From Auriscalpium vulgare (taxonomy: Eukaryota > Basidiomycota > Agaricomycetes > Russulales > Auriscalpiaceae), in NCBI GenBank assembly GCA_019915015.1, contig JAHBBC010000023.1, positions 620,001 through 684,000 on the forward strand: a DNA stretch of 64,000 nucleotides, in the 5' to 3' direction. Positions 1-9,299 of this stretch are shown in pieces; within the stretch, counting starts at the first letter, position 1; each line of letters starts with the position of its first letter. The position numbers were made by a program, and so were the translations under genes. Below the pieces are notes generated by a model. That model worked only from the letters and a program-made list of their open reading frames with translations. It searched no databases and was not told the origin of the DNA.

Positions 1-1
1 G

Positions 2-127
2 CTCTCCCAGGCAATGAAGAAGACTACGGGCTTGCGCGTGCTCGAACTGCACGGGAGCGCTCCAATAGCGCTCGCGGGAATGGCGTTGGAGGAGCTGTTC
101 CCGGAGACGGAGGTTCTGCGCCTGTAA
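2..127 (+). pseudogene. 3' end of a duplicated F-box/LRR gene (cut by window edge)
   Basis: The reading frame from base 2 encodes a stretch (LSQAMKKTTGLRVLELHGS and on) that is nearly identical to residues around 410-450 of the F-box protein at 518-2011. It then stops at TAA (125-127), where the complete paralog reads CAG and continues for about 50 more codons. DNA similarity to the complete gene continues to about 170 in the dead frame. The rest of this copy lies left of the window. It is a tandem paralog with a shortened C-terminus, either a pseudogene or a truncated protein. Confidence 0.6.
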
Positions 128-517
128 GCCGTGGAGGAGGCAGTGGCAGTGGCAGCTGCCGAGAGTGCAACTTTTTGTTGAGTGACTGCGGCCATTCAAT
201 AATCGCTGGACTGTACGGTGCCAGGTAAAGCCTATAAAAGTGGTAGTAGTGTCGAGCTACGTGGATTTTGTCCGCTGGCATCCTGAAGCCCATGAAGAGG
301 TTGAGAAAGTTGATAACAAAGAAGCTCGCTCGCGCAGGCGCTCATATATGTATTATCTTTGGCCCGCCGCTGTCGACGGGCGGCCAAAGTGCTCTATATT
401 ATTATACGGGTTGTTATCTAGTAATCCTATCCTATCATACTATCATTTCAGGCTGCGTTCATCGTCAGCACGCTGCGCCTCTGTCACACACTAGCAAGCT
501 GCAAGCCTGAACGCTAC
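128..517. other. Intergenic region between tandem F-box copies
   Basis: The first 40 bases are decayed homology to the F-box 3' end. The remainder is AT-richer and has no supported gene. It should hold the promoter of the F-box gene starting at 518; I see no clear TATA box. Confidence 0.4.
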
Positions 518-2011
518 ATGGATCGGCGCGCGCGCACGCACCACAACTCTCTTCAGCCCATCTGTCGTCTCGCTCCCTCCCTCCTGAGCGACATATTCAC
601 CTTCCTCATTCCTCCTACGCCCGCCCTCTGTCACACCAATTCATGGTTTACTATCACATTCGTCTGTTCCCACTTCCGGCGCGTGGCCCTCACCTCTCCC
701 CTGCTGTGGGCGCACATCGCCTTCCCGCTCGACCGCACGCTGCGCGAAACTATGCTCGTCCGCGCGCAAGCCGTACCTCTACGCCTCGATGCGCTGTGGC
801 CCGTCGGACCCGGCGACGCCCCATTCATCAGAAAGCACATCGGCCGTACCGCCGCGCTGCGGCTGGATGTCAGACGCCATCAAAACAACATCCTCATGCG
901 CTTGCTGAATGGGCACGCCGCACCCGTCCTGGAGTCCCTCGACTTTTCCAAGACAAACGCCGCGTCCAATGCGCCTGCGCTGCCTGTGGGATTTCTGGCG
1001 GACGGCGCACCGCGCCTCCGTCATCTGCGACTGCAGACGAAGTCGCTCGACGTATGGGCGTGTCCGCTCCTCCTCCGGGACCTGCGCTCGTTGGACATCA
1101 TGTACCAGTCAGACATGCCGAAGCTGCCATCGGTCGACGCGGTGCTTGGTGCGTTAGGTGGCCTCGCACACTGCCTGGTGAGGCTCAGCCTCGACATTGG
1201 ATACCCAACCGCAGATACGGAACAGGCACTCGGCTCGAAGACGTCCGAGATGGTGAACCTCCCTCGGCTCACTTCGATGCGTTTTCGCACACGCATGACG
1301 CGCGGCGCGAGCCTGCTACAGTATATTGCGTTGCCCCACACGGCGACGCTACGCATCGAGCTAGTCCCCAGTAGCGAGGCCAAAGCTGCTTCTCTCGAAG
1401 CGACCCTGCCGAAGTTCCTAAACTGGCCACGTATACAGGCCTATGGTCGATCGTTCGCCCCGACCGCCTTCAAGCGTTTCTCGGTAGCCCCATCCGAGCC
1501 AGCTCAGCGCGCCGTCAACATCGTAATCAAGGCATGGCATTCCCTGCATGGGACCGGCGAGCCTGATTTCTCGCTTCATTTGGACGCCCTCTCCGTCTGG
1601 TGTAGAAGGCGCACTTATGCCCCCATTCCGCCCCTAGCCCCTGCTGCGCTGGATGCGCTGGCGACCGCCCAACTCGAGGAGCTCATCATCGACGAGGTGT
1701 ACCAAGGCGCCGAGGCGGACGGTAGAGGAGATCTTGCAAGGCTCTCCAAGGCAATGAATAAGACTACGGGCTTGCGCGTGCTCCAAATGCACGGGAGCCT
1801 TTCAATCGCGCTCGCTGGAATGGCATTCGAGGAGCTGTTCCCGGAGTTGGAGGTGCTGAGGCTGCAGGCGGTGGAGGATGCAGTGGCAGCTCGCGAGAGT
1901 GCGCTGGCTGGGTATCGTGCGTGGGCGGCGGCGCGGAAGGAGGCGGGGCACGCGGTAGTGCTGGATCTGCATGCGACGTGGGAAGCGGACTCGGTGACGC
2001 TGGTTGGTTAG
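518..2011 (+). CDS. F-box / leucine-rich repeat-like protein
   Basis: Intronless ORF of 497 codons starting at ATG 518. Residues about 13-60 (ICRLAPSLLSDIFTFL, then a VCSHFRRVALTSPLLWAHI-type segment) match the degenerate F-box of Agaricomycetes, which binds Skp1 in SCF ubiquitin ligases. The rest has irregular leucine-rich strands (LRHLRLQTKSLDVWACPLL, VLRLQAV). F-box proteins of this type usually select substrates for ubiquitination; the substrate cannot be told from sequence. A truncated tandem copy lies immediately upstream. Family assignment is good; specific function is unknown. Confidence 0.8.
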   Translation: MDRRARTHHNSLQPICRLAPSLLSDIFTFLIPPTPALCHTNSWFTITFVCSHFRRVALTSPLLWAHIAFPLDRTLRETMLVRAQAVPLRLDALWPVGPGDAPFIRKHIGRTAALRLDVRRHQNNILMRLLNGHAAPVLESLDFSKTNAASNAPALPVGFLADGAPRLRHLRLQTKSLDVWACPLLLRDLRSLDIMYQSDMPKLPSVDAVLGALGGLAHCLVRLSLDIGYPTADTEQALGSKTSEMVNLPRLTSMRFRTRMTRGASLLQYIALPHTATLRIELVPSSEAKAASLEATLPKFLNWPRIQAYGRSFAPTAFKRFSVAPSEPAQRAVNIVIKAWHSLHGTGEPDFSLHLDALSVWCRRRTYAPIPPLAPAALDALATAQLEELIIDEVYQGAEADGRGDLARLSKAMNKTTGLRVLQMHGSLSIALAGMAFEELFPELEVLRLQAVEDAVAARESALAGYRAWAAARKEAGHAVVLDLHATWEADSVTLVG

Positions 2012-3500
2012 GCTGGGGCTGCAAAGCCAGGCGAGGTGTGTGGATTCTAGGGAGACGATCTTGGTGGCTACATCAGGAAAAGCCTCCCGCGTTAAGCGGG
2101 TGTGAGCCACTGTGAGGTTCACAATAAATTATCCGGCGGTTGTGAACACAGATAATGCAAAATAAGCGAGATACCGTCGACAGTCACATACGTGACAAGG
2201 GTGACTCGGACAGAGAACATAGCCAATACACGCTCACAATGACCCTTCGTATCTGAAAACTTCTGCACAGGCTTAGAATAACCGTTGTATATATCGTAGA
2301 AAGTTTCGTGCACTAAATCGACAGGATCATCAGTGCAGGATGCTCCTTACGAAGATGCGCGAGACGCGTACGTTAAGGTTGAATCTTGCCGGCCCTAAAC
2401 GATCTCGTGACCGCATGTTGAATTTTGACTCTCAGTGCTTCCGCCCCGTTTGCTGTCGTCACATCCAACTTCTCCACCTAGCTCTGCGGCAACAACCTGT
2501 ACACCTCGCGCGCGCGCAAACATGCCCCTCACATCCTTTCCTCCATTCACGGGCCACGGCAATCCCTCATCAGTTGAAGTCCCTCGAACAAGAACAGCGA
2601 CGTGGAGAATACAGAGACGCTCTCGGTGCTGGGTTTGATGCATAAGCTCTCGGCTTCGGTGAGCCCCTCCAGTGCGATGCTCCGCGTTCTCGAGCCATCC
2701 TAACACCCATATCCGACAGTTCTTCGGGCACATCTTGGTGCTGCCTGTGGTCGGGGCGTCGGACTCTTACTGGGTGTGCGAGGGGAGTCGGCTACGCGTG
2801 TTGAAGCGCCCTTCCGAGCCACAGGTGTACGCGCTTGTACGCGGTGCGCGTGAGCCGCGGGTGCTCAGTGCGGCAGAACACATTTCTCTCTCACAGCAGG
2901 TGCGTGACGTGCTCGTGCTCGGCCTTCCAGTCATTTGCTCGCACCACGCTCGCCACACTTCCTTGTGCTCTGCGGCCGCTCGCACTCGCCGTGCCTTCCA
3001 CTCCCCGCTTTCGGCTTGCGAGCGCCTCCTCCGTGCATCGTGTGTATTCCGGGGAGCTGTGCTGTGTGCGAGCTGTCAATGAGCTGACACAAGCGCAGAC
3101 GGCGGCGCTCGTTTCCCTCATCTCGGCCTGCCCGCGTCTCCTCTGGCGCTCCTGTGGCCTCACGTCTCTTCGCTCGTACTCGCTTTCCGCTTTGGCTACG
3201 GTACCATCTCCGCACAATAGAGCACCCGACATCCCGCGCAATACATACGCCCAGCCAGCGGGTTCTCGTTCTGACTTTCATTCGTCGCGCGATGGTCCTA
3301 TACATACCGTAGGCTAGTAGAAATGAATATATCTTATTTGCTCCACCATCGAGAAAATCTCATGAGGCTACGACAAAATTATCTAGAATTTAGTATCGGT
3401 TACGAGCGTGACAACAGGCAGTGTGGTCCGTGAATATGCGATAATTTATCACTAGCATACGAGTAAGGAGCATTGGACTTAACTAATTCGTTAATTTGCT

Positions 3501-3540
3501 AATTCATGTGAATTCACGGAAATTCATGTGAATTCAGAGG
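3501..3540. repeat. Two-unit 20-bp direct repeat, AATTCATGTGAATTCA core
   Basis: The 16-bp core occurs at 3501-3516 and again at 3521-3536, so the period is 20 bp. Each core is itself nearly palindromic around ATGTG. It lies about 210 bp upstream of the oxygenase start and could be a regulatory site, but no factor can be named. Confidence 0.7.
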
Positions 3541-3680
3541 GGAGGCTTTTGCTGATGTAACAGCTCATCTACTCTCACACGCTAGGGTGACTCGCGCGGG
3601 AAGCTTCACTCGCACATGAGTCGACACGAGCTCAACGCCGGGGCCTTTGTGACCTAACGACAATCGATCTTACGTCTGAC

Positions 3681-3716
3681 GCCTCGCACGAGGCGGATGA
3701 AGGCCTCATAAAATAC
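3681..3716 (+). promoter_or_regulatory. Palindrome plus TATA-like box upstream of oxygenase copy 1
   Basis: GCCTCG-CA-CGAGGC (3681-3694) is a perfect inverted repeat with a 2-bp spacer. It is followed by CATAAAATA (3707-3715), about 35 bp before ATG 3749. The same arrangement is partly kept in front of copy 2 (5680-5717), which argues for function. Confidence 0.45.
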
Positions 3717-3748
3717 CTTCAGAGCACCTAGTAACGTCCGCCCCAACC

Positions 3749-5250
3749 ATGGATGCACTCGCTACCTCTGAGATGTTGAAACGCCTCCGCGACTCCGTTG
3801 TACACAAGCCACCCTACGAGAGCGGAACTCTACCCGTTACTCCCAGGGACTTGATTCTCTACTTCGGCAAAGACAAAATTGCACAGTACGTCCTCGCCAC
3901 ATGCCCATCCCACCGCGAGCTCATCAGCATCCTCGAAGGCGGATAGATTTTGCCGCGCCCGACGCAGCGCAGCTCGTAGAACTCGAAAAAGCATGCGACC
4001 GAGCCTCCTTTGGCCTGAACAATGCCGACGTCATCGACGAGAGCTACCGCAAGGCAGGCAAGCTAGACGCTGAGCACTTCGCAACGCTGCTCACGACAGA
4101 GCGCCTCGTCGAGATTGTGCACAACCAACTCCTCGAAGGCGAGTCTGCGCAGCGCCCACTCAAGCTCGAGCTCTACAAGCTCAACGTATACGGTGAGTTG
4201 CCACATATTCAGGTATTGTGGAACAACGTGGATTGATGCCGTACTCACCTAGGCGAGGGCTCGTTTTTCAAGTCGCACAAGGATACTCCACGCGGCGAGA
4301 GCATGTTCGGCTCGCTCGTTGTGACGCTGCCAACTCCGCACGAAGGCGGCGCGCTCGTCTTGCGCCATGGTGGAGAGGAGTGGACGGTCGACGCGGCCAA
4401 TGCCCTCGCGGAGGCACCGCCGCCCTCCGTTGCCTTCGTCACGTTCTTCAGCGACGTCGAGCACGAAGTCCACCCAGTCACGTCCGGGCATCGTGTCACC
4501 CTCACCTACAACCTGTCGTACGGCGACATCGCCTCTACTGTCGGACCTCCGGCGGACCCTATCCCTCCCATTGCGCCGCCAATAGGGGAGGTGCCGTTCC
4601 GCACAGCACTGGAGGCATTGCTCGCCGACCCAGACTTTCTACGCGACGGCGGGAAGCTGGGGTTTGGACTTCGCCACGTTTACCCGGTGCATCAGAAAGT
4701 GCTGACGGGGTCTACATGGAAGCAAGGGTCACTGAGCCACGTGTACAAACTGCTCAAAGGCCCCGACGCACTTGTCCACCGCGTGTGTACGGCGCTTGGC
4801 CTACGGGTGAAGCTGTACCTTGCTTATAAGGACTACTATGAAGATGAAGACGACGAACACGATGATAGGGACAAGGACGTCAAGGACGAGGACAAAAAGG
4901 ACGGGCTCTTCGGCGTCGATATAGGCGGTGTACCTTTGGTTCTCGTGCCAGACGTTCCGGATGTCTACATCCTGGACGGCAGTTTGGCTGAGAGGCTGGG
5001 CGGCAAATTAACCAATCATCCAAACCCCCGCCGGGTGAAGATTGACCATCATGTGCAATGGGTGACGGAGCCAAAATCGGTGACGAAGCACGCAACGCCG
5101 GTCATTGCGTTTGGAAACGAAGCGCAACTGGATTGGGAGTATGCTGATCTCTGCATGATTGTATCTGTGGGGAAGGCCGACAGCCGGTTGGAAATGCCTG
5201 AGGATGGAGACGTCAATTCAGATTCAGACGTAGACTCAAATTGGAACTAG
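3749..5250 (+). CDS. 2OG-Fe(II) oxygenase (prolyl-4-hydroxylase-like), copy 1
   Basis: Three exons, 3749-3885, 3939-4192 and 4253-5250, give 462 residues; introns are GTACGT..AAG and GTGAGT..TAG. Exon 3 opens with GEGSFFKSHKDTPRGESMFG, the double-stranded beta-helix segment carrying the iron-binding H-x-D (His codon 4276, Asp codon 4282). The distal His-Arg is in SGHRVTLTYNL (His codon 4489), giving the facial triad and the 2-oxoglutarate-binding Arg. A very acidic insert (YYEDEDDEHDDRDKD) lies near residue 340. Such enzymes couple 2-oxoglutarate decarboxylation to hydroxylation; the substrate is unknown. A degraded copy of the 3' tail follows at 5336, and a second, damaged gene starts at 5790. 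Confidence 0.85.
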
Positions 5251-5335
5251 CTCGATTTTCATTTCCATTTCCTGTGTTTTTGATATTTATCTGGGTCCTG
5301 GGTGGTTAGGAATCACAGGATGAAGGGGCAGGCTA

Positions 5336-5503
5336 CACTAATGGGCGACGGAGCCAAAGTCGTTGACGAAGCGCAACGCCGGTCATTGCGTTCGGAAATC
5401 AAGCGCAGCTGGATTGAGAGTACGCCGATTTGCGCTTGATTGTATCGGTTGGGGAGGCCGACAAGCGGTCGGAAATGCCTGAGGAGGGAGGCGTATGTCT
5501 TTG
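5336..5503 (+). pseudogene. Duplicated 3' tail of the 2OG oxygenase gene
   Basis: This stretch repeats the last part of copy 1 (corresponding to about 5057-5215) at clear DNA identity, for example the segment encoding VIAFGN, SVGEADKRSEMPEEGG. It contains a TGA where copy 1 has a Trp codon, a deletion near 5376, and no upstream exons. It is therefore a pseudogene fragment left by unequal exchange. Confidence 0.75.
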
Positions 5504-5679
5504 ATTATACGTACTCGAGTCGGACCTCGGAGGCGAACTGCCGAGCGGCGTGACCGTGACTGTGACTATGAGTCACTATCGGTGACCGTGCGCGTTCAGC
5601 CCAGTTCAACCTCACCCACGAGTCACGACGACAATGGGCTCAACGCCCCGGCCTCCCTAGCGATAATCATTTTTACGTC

Positions 5680-5720
5680 TGACGTGTCTCACATGAGGCG
5701 TACGAAGGTTCCATAAATTT
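5680..5720 (+). promoter_or_regulatory. Promoter element of oxygenase copy 2
   Basis: ACGTCTGACG, then a shorter palindrome CTCA-CA-TGAG, then CCATAAATT. This parallels the element before copy 1 in order and spacing, with a weaker palindrome. Confidence 0.35.
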
Positions 5721-5772
5721 CTCAGCTTTTCCGGGCACCCGGTAAACCCGCCCTCCACTGACCGTGACCAGC

Positions 5773-5806
5773 ATGGATGCACCCGCTACATGGATGCACC
5801 CGCTAC
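5773..5806 (+). repeat. 17-bp tandem duplication over the start codon
   Basis: ATGGATGCACCCGCTAC occurs twice head to tail (5773-5789 and 5790-5806). Because 17 is not a multiple of 3, the first ATG is out of frame and ends at TGA about 15 codons later. Only the second ATG (5790) opens the oxygenase frame. Confidence 0.9.
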
Positions 5807-7191
5807 ATCTGAGATGTTGAAGCGCCTCCGCGACTCCATTGTACGAAAACCACCATACGAGAGCGGAACGCTCCCCATTACACCCAAGGATCTGATTCTC
5901 TACTTCGGTAAAGACAAAATCGCAAAGTACGTCCCTCGCCACACTGTCACAGTGTCCACCTCATTGCAGCTCACCATCGTCCCTTAAGGCGGATCGACTT
6001 CTCCGCGCCTGACGATGCGCAGCTCGAAGAACTCGCAAAATCATGCGAGCCAGCCTCGTTTGGTCTAAACAACACGGACGTCATCGACGAGGACTACCGT
6101 AAGGCAGGCAAGCTCGACGCTGAGCACTTCGCGACGTTGCTTGTGCCCGAGCGCACCCGCCTCGTTGACATCGTACGCAACCAGCTCCTAGAGGGTGAGG
6201 CTGCGCAGCGGCCGCTCGAGCTTGAGCTCTACAAGCTCAATGTCTATGGCGAGTTGCCAAATTCAATGCTTAATGCAGATTGTACTTAATGGCATGCCGT
6301 ACTCGTGTAGGCGAGGGGTCGTTCTTCAAGTCGCATAAGGATACGCCCCGCGGAGAGAGCATGTTCGGCTCGCTCGTCATAACGCTTCCAACTCCCCATG
6401 AAGGTGGTGCGCTCGTCCTGCGCCATGGTGGAGAGGAGTGGACCGTCGACGCGGCCACGGCTCTCGTTGAGGCGACGGCGCCCTCCATTGCGTTCGTCAC
6501 GTTCTTCAGCGACGTCGAGCACGAGGTCCTCCCTGTTACGTCTGGGCACCGCGTTACCATCACCTACAACCTGTCGTACGGAGACATCGCCTCTCCTGCC
6601 GGATCTCCTGCGGGCGCTATCCCTCCTGTCGTGCCGCCAGTGGGCGAGGCGTCGTTCCGCACAGCATTGGAGGCGTTGCTCGCCGACACAAACTTCCTGA
6701 AATATGGCGGGAAGCTGGGATTTGGGCTGCGCCACGTATACCCGGTGCATTCGCAAGTGCTGACGGGGTCTACATGGAAGCAAGGTTCACTAAACCACGT
6801 GTACAAGCTGCTCAAAGGCCCCGACGCACTTGTGCACCGGGTGTGTACGGCGCTTCGCCTACGGGTGAAGCTATACCTGGCTTATGAGGACGACCACGAT
6901 GACGACTATGACCCAGACGATTATGAAGACGAGGACGTCGAGGACGAGGACAGAGAGGGCGGACTCTTCGGCGTCAATTTAGGCGGTGTTCCTTTGGTTC
7001 TTGTGCCAGACATTCCACGCGCCAACTGCGAACCTGACGGCAACTTGGCTGAGAGACTGGGCGGCAAGTTCACCAATCATCCAGACCCGAGCCGGGTGGA
7101 GATTGACGATCATGTGCAATGGGTTACCGAGCCCAAGTCGTTGACGAAGCATGCACATCAGTACTTGTGTCCGACCCCTGAAATGCCCTGA
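5790..7191 (+). pseudogene. 2OG-Fe(II) oxygenase copy 2, 3' end displaced
   Basis: Paralog of 3749-5250 with the same exon plan: 5790-5926, 5989-6248, 6311-7191. The H-x-D (SHKDTPR) and distal His-Arg (SGHRVTITYNL) are present, so the catalytic core is preserved. Three lesions are visible. The start is doubled. The second intron has a GC donor (GCGAGT at 6249) where copy 1 has GTGAGT. After KSLTKHA (about 7152) homology stops and the frame runs into about 12 foreign codons. The missing tail lies at 9188-9299. It may still make a C-terminally altered protein, but is probably decaying. Confidence 0.8.
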
Positions 7192-7208
7192 AATAGCAAT
7201 TTCAGGGC
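7185..7208. repeat. Hairpin GCCCTGAAAT / ATTTCAGGGC
   Basis: Perfect 10-bp inverted repeat with an AGCA loop. The flanks are rich in TTCAG/CTGAA words down to 7275. It lies just inside the left edge of the insertion and could be part of an element terminus. Confidence 0.75.
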
Positions 7209-7387
7209 TTTTCAGCTCTTTCCAGGCTGTTCAGCGCAGTTCAGAGGTTTTCAGGCAAAGCAGTTATTTCAGAGCGTTGGCCTGAGCCCTTTCTCAGTTT
7301 CCTCACATCCTCACATTTTGTAGCTACCACGACTACTGACACATAGAGATATATACAATCAATGCAGGATGCGCCGGCCTGCCTCCC

Positions 7388-7885
7388 TCGCCGCTGGACG
7401 CCTCTCACCCGCAGCCTTTTCCTTCAACCTGGACACCGCCGCGTCGTCGAGGTCCTGTTCGTGCGAGGCGTTCATGTATCGAGCGTACGCAGCAGCTGCT
7501 GGACGCGGGCCGCCTGCTTACCCGTGTCGCTAGACGCGGCCTTTCCGCTTCCCCGCATCGCCGGACGCCCCCTACGCGCCTCTGCACCGCGCTGGACGCG
7601 CCCGCTCGCTTTATTCGTCGCTGGACGCCTCCCACCCACGTCGCTTTCCTTCGACCTGGACGCGGCCGTTCGTGGCGCGACACTCGTTTGTGTTGGCGAG
7701 CACGGCCACGCGCATATCGGTGGACGCGTGCGCACACTGCTTTCGATGTGTCCCGCACGGTGGGTGTATTCCCGGGGGCGCGCGACTTTGATGGGCGGAG
7801 GTGTGCGGGACAGCCTGGATGCCGCCGTGCGCGTTCGTGTTGGCAAGCACGGCGCGGGTGCCAACGAGGGTTGGTGGACGCGGCG
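7388..7885. repeat. Degenerate CTGGACGC-type repeats
   Basis: The word TGGACGC or near forms (TGGACAC, TAGACGC, CGGACGC, TGGATGC) recurs around a dozen times in a GC-rich tract at irregular 20-90 bp intervals. Long Arg/Pro/His-rich ORFs on both strands across 7400-8330 are best read as by-products of this composition, not as genes. Confidence 0.5.
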
Positions 7886-8982
7886 CGCAACTTTGACGGC
7901 CTGCGGGCACACAATCGATGAGTACAACATGTAGCGCGCGTAGAGCACTTGCACGTACGTGCGTCGAATATGCAGATCGTGACAGGCGGCATCGAGCGAG
8001 CGAGCACGGGCAGCTGCTGGACAGGCGTTGTTGGTAGCGCAGTGTTCACGCGGTGTTGGCGGCGGGCATGGGCGGCGCGAGGCGAAGTGTACGCAGAGGG
8101 CAGCGTTTGTGCGGGGAGATGGGTGTAGACAGCGCGGGCATACGTTGCAGGCGGCGTGGCGGCGGCATGAGGCGTGTGGCGAGGGCGGCGCGAGGTGACA
8201 GATGTGGGTGACGCACAAGACGGGTGGTGGCGTTGCGGGGCGGCAGGCAGCGGCGATGCAGAGCAGGCGCGGCGTCTCGGGGTGGTGGTGTTGTGGGCGA
8301 ACGCGGCGCGAGGTGAGGGCGTGTCCATGCGCGATTACTCGTTAGAAGAAGGAGGTGCAGGGTCATATTTGCGATGCTGCTCACCGATATCAGCTCTCCA
8401 TCTCCACCCTTCGTGCAGATTGTTCGGTGAGTCTTTTCTCCTGACTTGCGCAAGAGAGTGACGTGGTGTGCGCGTCACGCAGTTGAAGTGAGATGGGTCT
8501 ATCAAAGAGGAAGCAGTGGGCGTGGTGATAAAAGTGCCATTGCGAGAAGGTACAGGTGTGTGTCGGGAGATGGGTGAGTTCGTGAAGGCGAGGAGTCGGG
8601 AGACGCCCCGGGGCGGCATCCTCCACCGAGCGGTCTGGCAGAATCTCGGCCATGCGCATCTGCTCCTCCAGGTGCGCTATGACCCACGGCCTGCGCACCC
8701 ATTGCCGTCTCGCACGTGTTGAGGGCAGCCTGCGAGCAAGTAGACCCCGGCCCGCCTAGCCAATCACAATCGTACGTTAGAGATAACGTACTAGTGTTAA
8801 CGCGTCCCCGTATTTCTGAGCTGCTTGCATGCCGGTGATGGAAATGCTATCCATGATACCGGCTAAGTTGTCCATTTTGCTGAGTAGTCTTTTGGAGGAG
8901 TACAAGGATAATAGGAGAGGAGGATAAGGATGCAACCCGCAAAGAGTCGGATGAATCCTAACCCTAGGAGCGGTGGCTGTGC

Positions 8983-9059
8983 GCACATAAGCGCTGGGGT
9001 ACAAATCTTGTGATGTCGACAGTCGACATCACAAGATTTGTACCCCAGCGCTTATGTGC
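8983..9059. repeat. 38-bp perfect inverted repeat with 1-bp spacer
   Basis: The arm at 8983-9020 (starts GCACATAAGCGCTGGGG, ends GATGTCGAC) is followed by a single A (9021) and its exact reverse complement at 9022-9059. This would extrude as a cruciform or fold as a 38-bp RNA hairpin. Such loop-less palindromes are unstable; it may be the scar of a hairpin-end or fold-back event. Confidence 0.95.
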
Positions 9060-9187
9060 ACATGTCGAGATCTCCCTATTTAGAATTTAGCGTTGTCTCC
9101 GTTTCCCATCTGGCCACTTCGTCTTTCAGTCATGCCGCACCAATCATCCTGCATCACAACTAATCGCGCGAACGCGCTCAGCACCTT

Positions 9188-9299
9188 GGCAACGCCGGTC
9201 CTTGCGTTCGGAAATGAAGCCCAGCTGGAATGGCAGTATGCTGATCTGTGCATGGTCGTATCGGTGGGGAGGGCTAACAGGCGGTCAAAAACACGTTAA
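9188..9299 (+). pseudogene. Displaced 3' tail of oxygenase copy 2
   Basis: Encodes ATPVLAFGNEAQLEWQYAD followed by LCMVVSVGRANRR, aligning with copy 1 residues just after KSVTKH. It ends at TAA 9297-9299. It has no exons of its own and is the piece separated from 5790-7191 by the insertion. Confidence 0.8.

Larger units (their letters stand above)
2012..3748. other. Intergenic region with no confident gene
   Basis: Several short overlapping ORFs occur on both strands. The most protein-like pieces are at 2520-2645 (ending HQLKSLEQEQRRGEYRDALG) and 2715-2960 on the plus strand. They are not joined by convincing splice sites and I recognise no family. They may be remnants of a gene. From 3300 on the sequence becomes AT-rich. 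Confidence 0.3.
7152..9188. mobile_element. ~2-kb insertion splitting the oxygenase gene (class unknown)
   Basis: Left homology to copy 1 ends at ACGAAGCATGCA and right homology resumes at GCAACGCCGGTC, so about 2 kb was inserted into one exon. At most a 3-bp GCA duplication is seen at the ends. No terminal inverted repeats, reverse transcriptase or transposase are recognisable. It contains a 10-bp hairpin at its left end, a GC-rich degenerate repeat zone, a 38-bp palindrome near its right end, and a short CCTAACCCTA telomere-like motif at about 8958. It may be a non-autonomous element or captured DNA. Confidence 0.5.

Noticed and set aside
7405..8328. 307-codon reverse ORF and overlapping forward ORFs
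   Set aside because: Arg/Pro/His/Thr-rich products of a GC-rich repetitive tract that is open on both strands; no domain, no splice sites.
8955..8970. Telomere-like CCTAACCCTA
   Set aside because: Only one and a half repeats; could be chance, so not annotated as an interstitial telomere.
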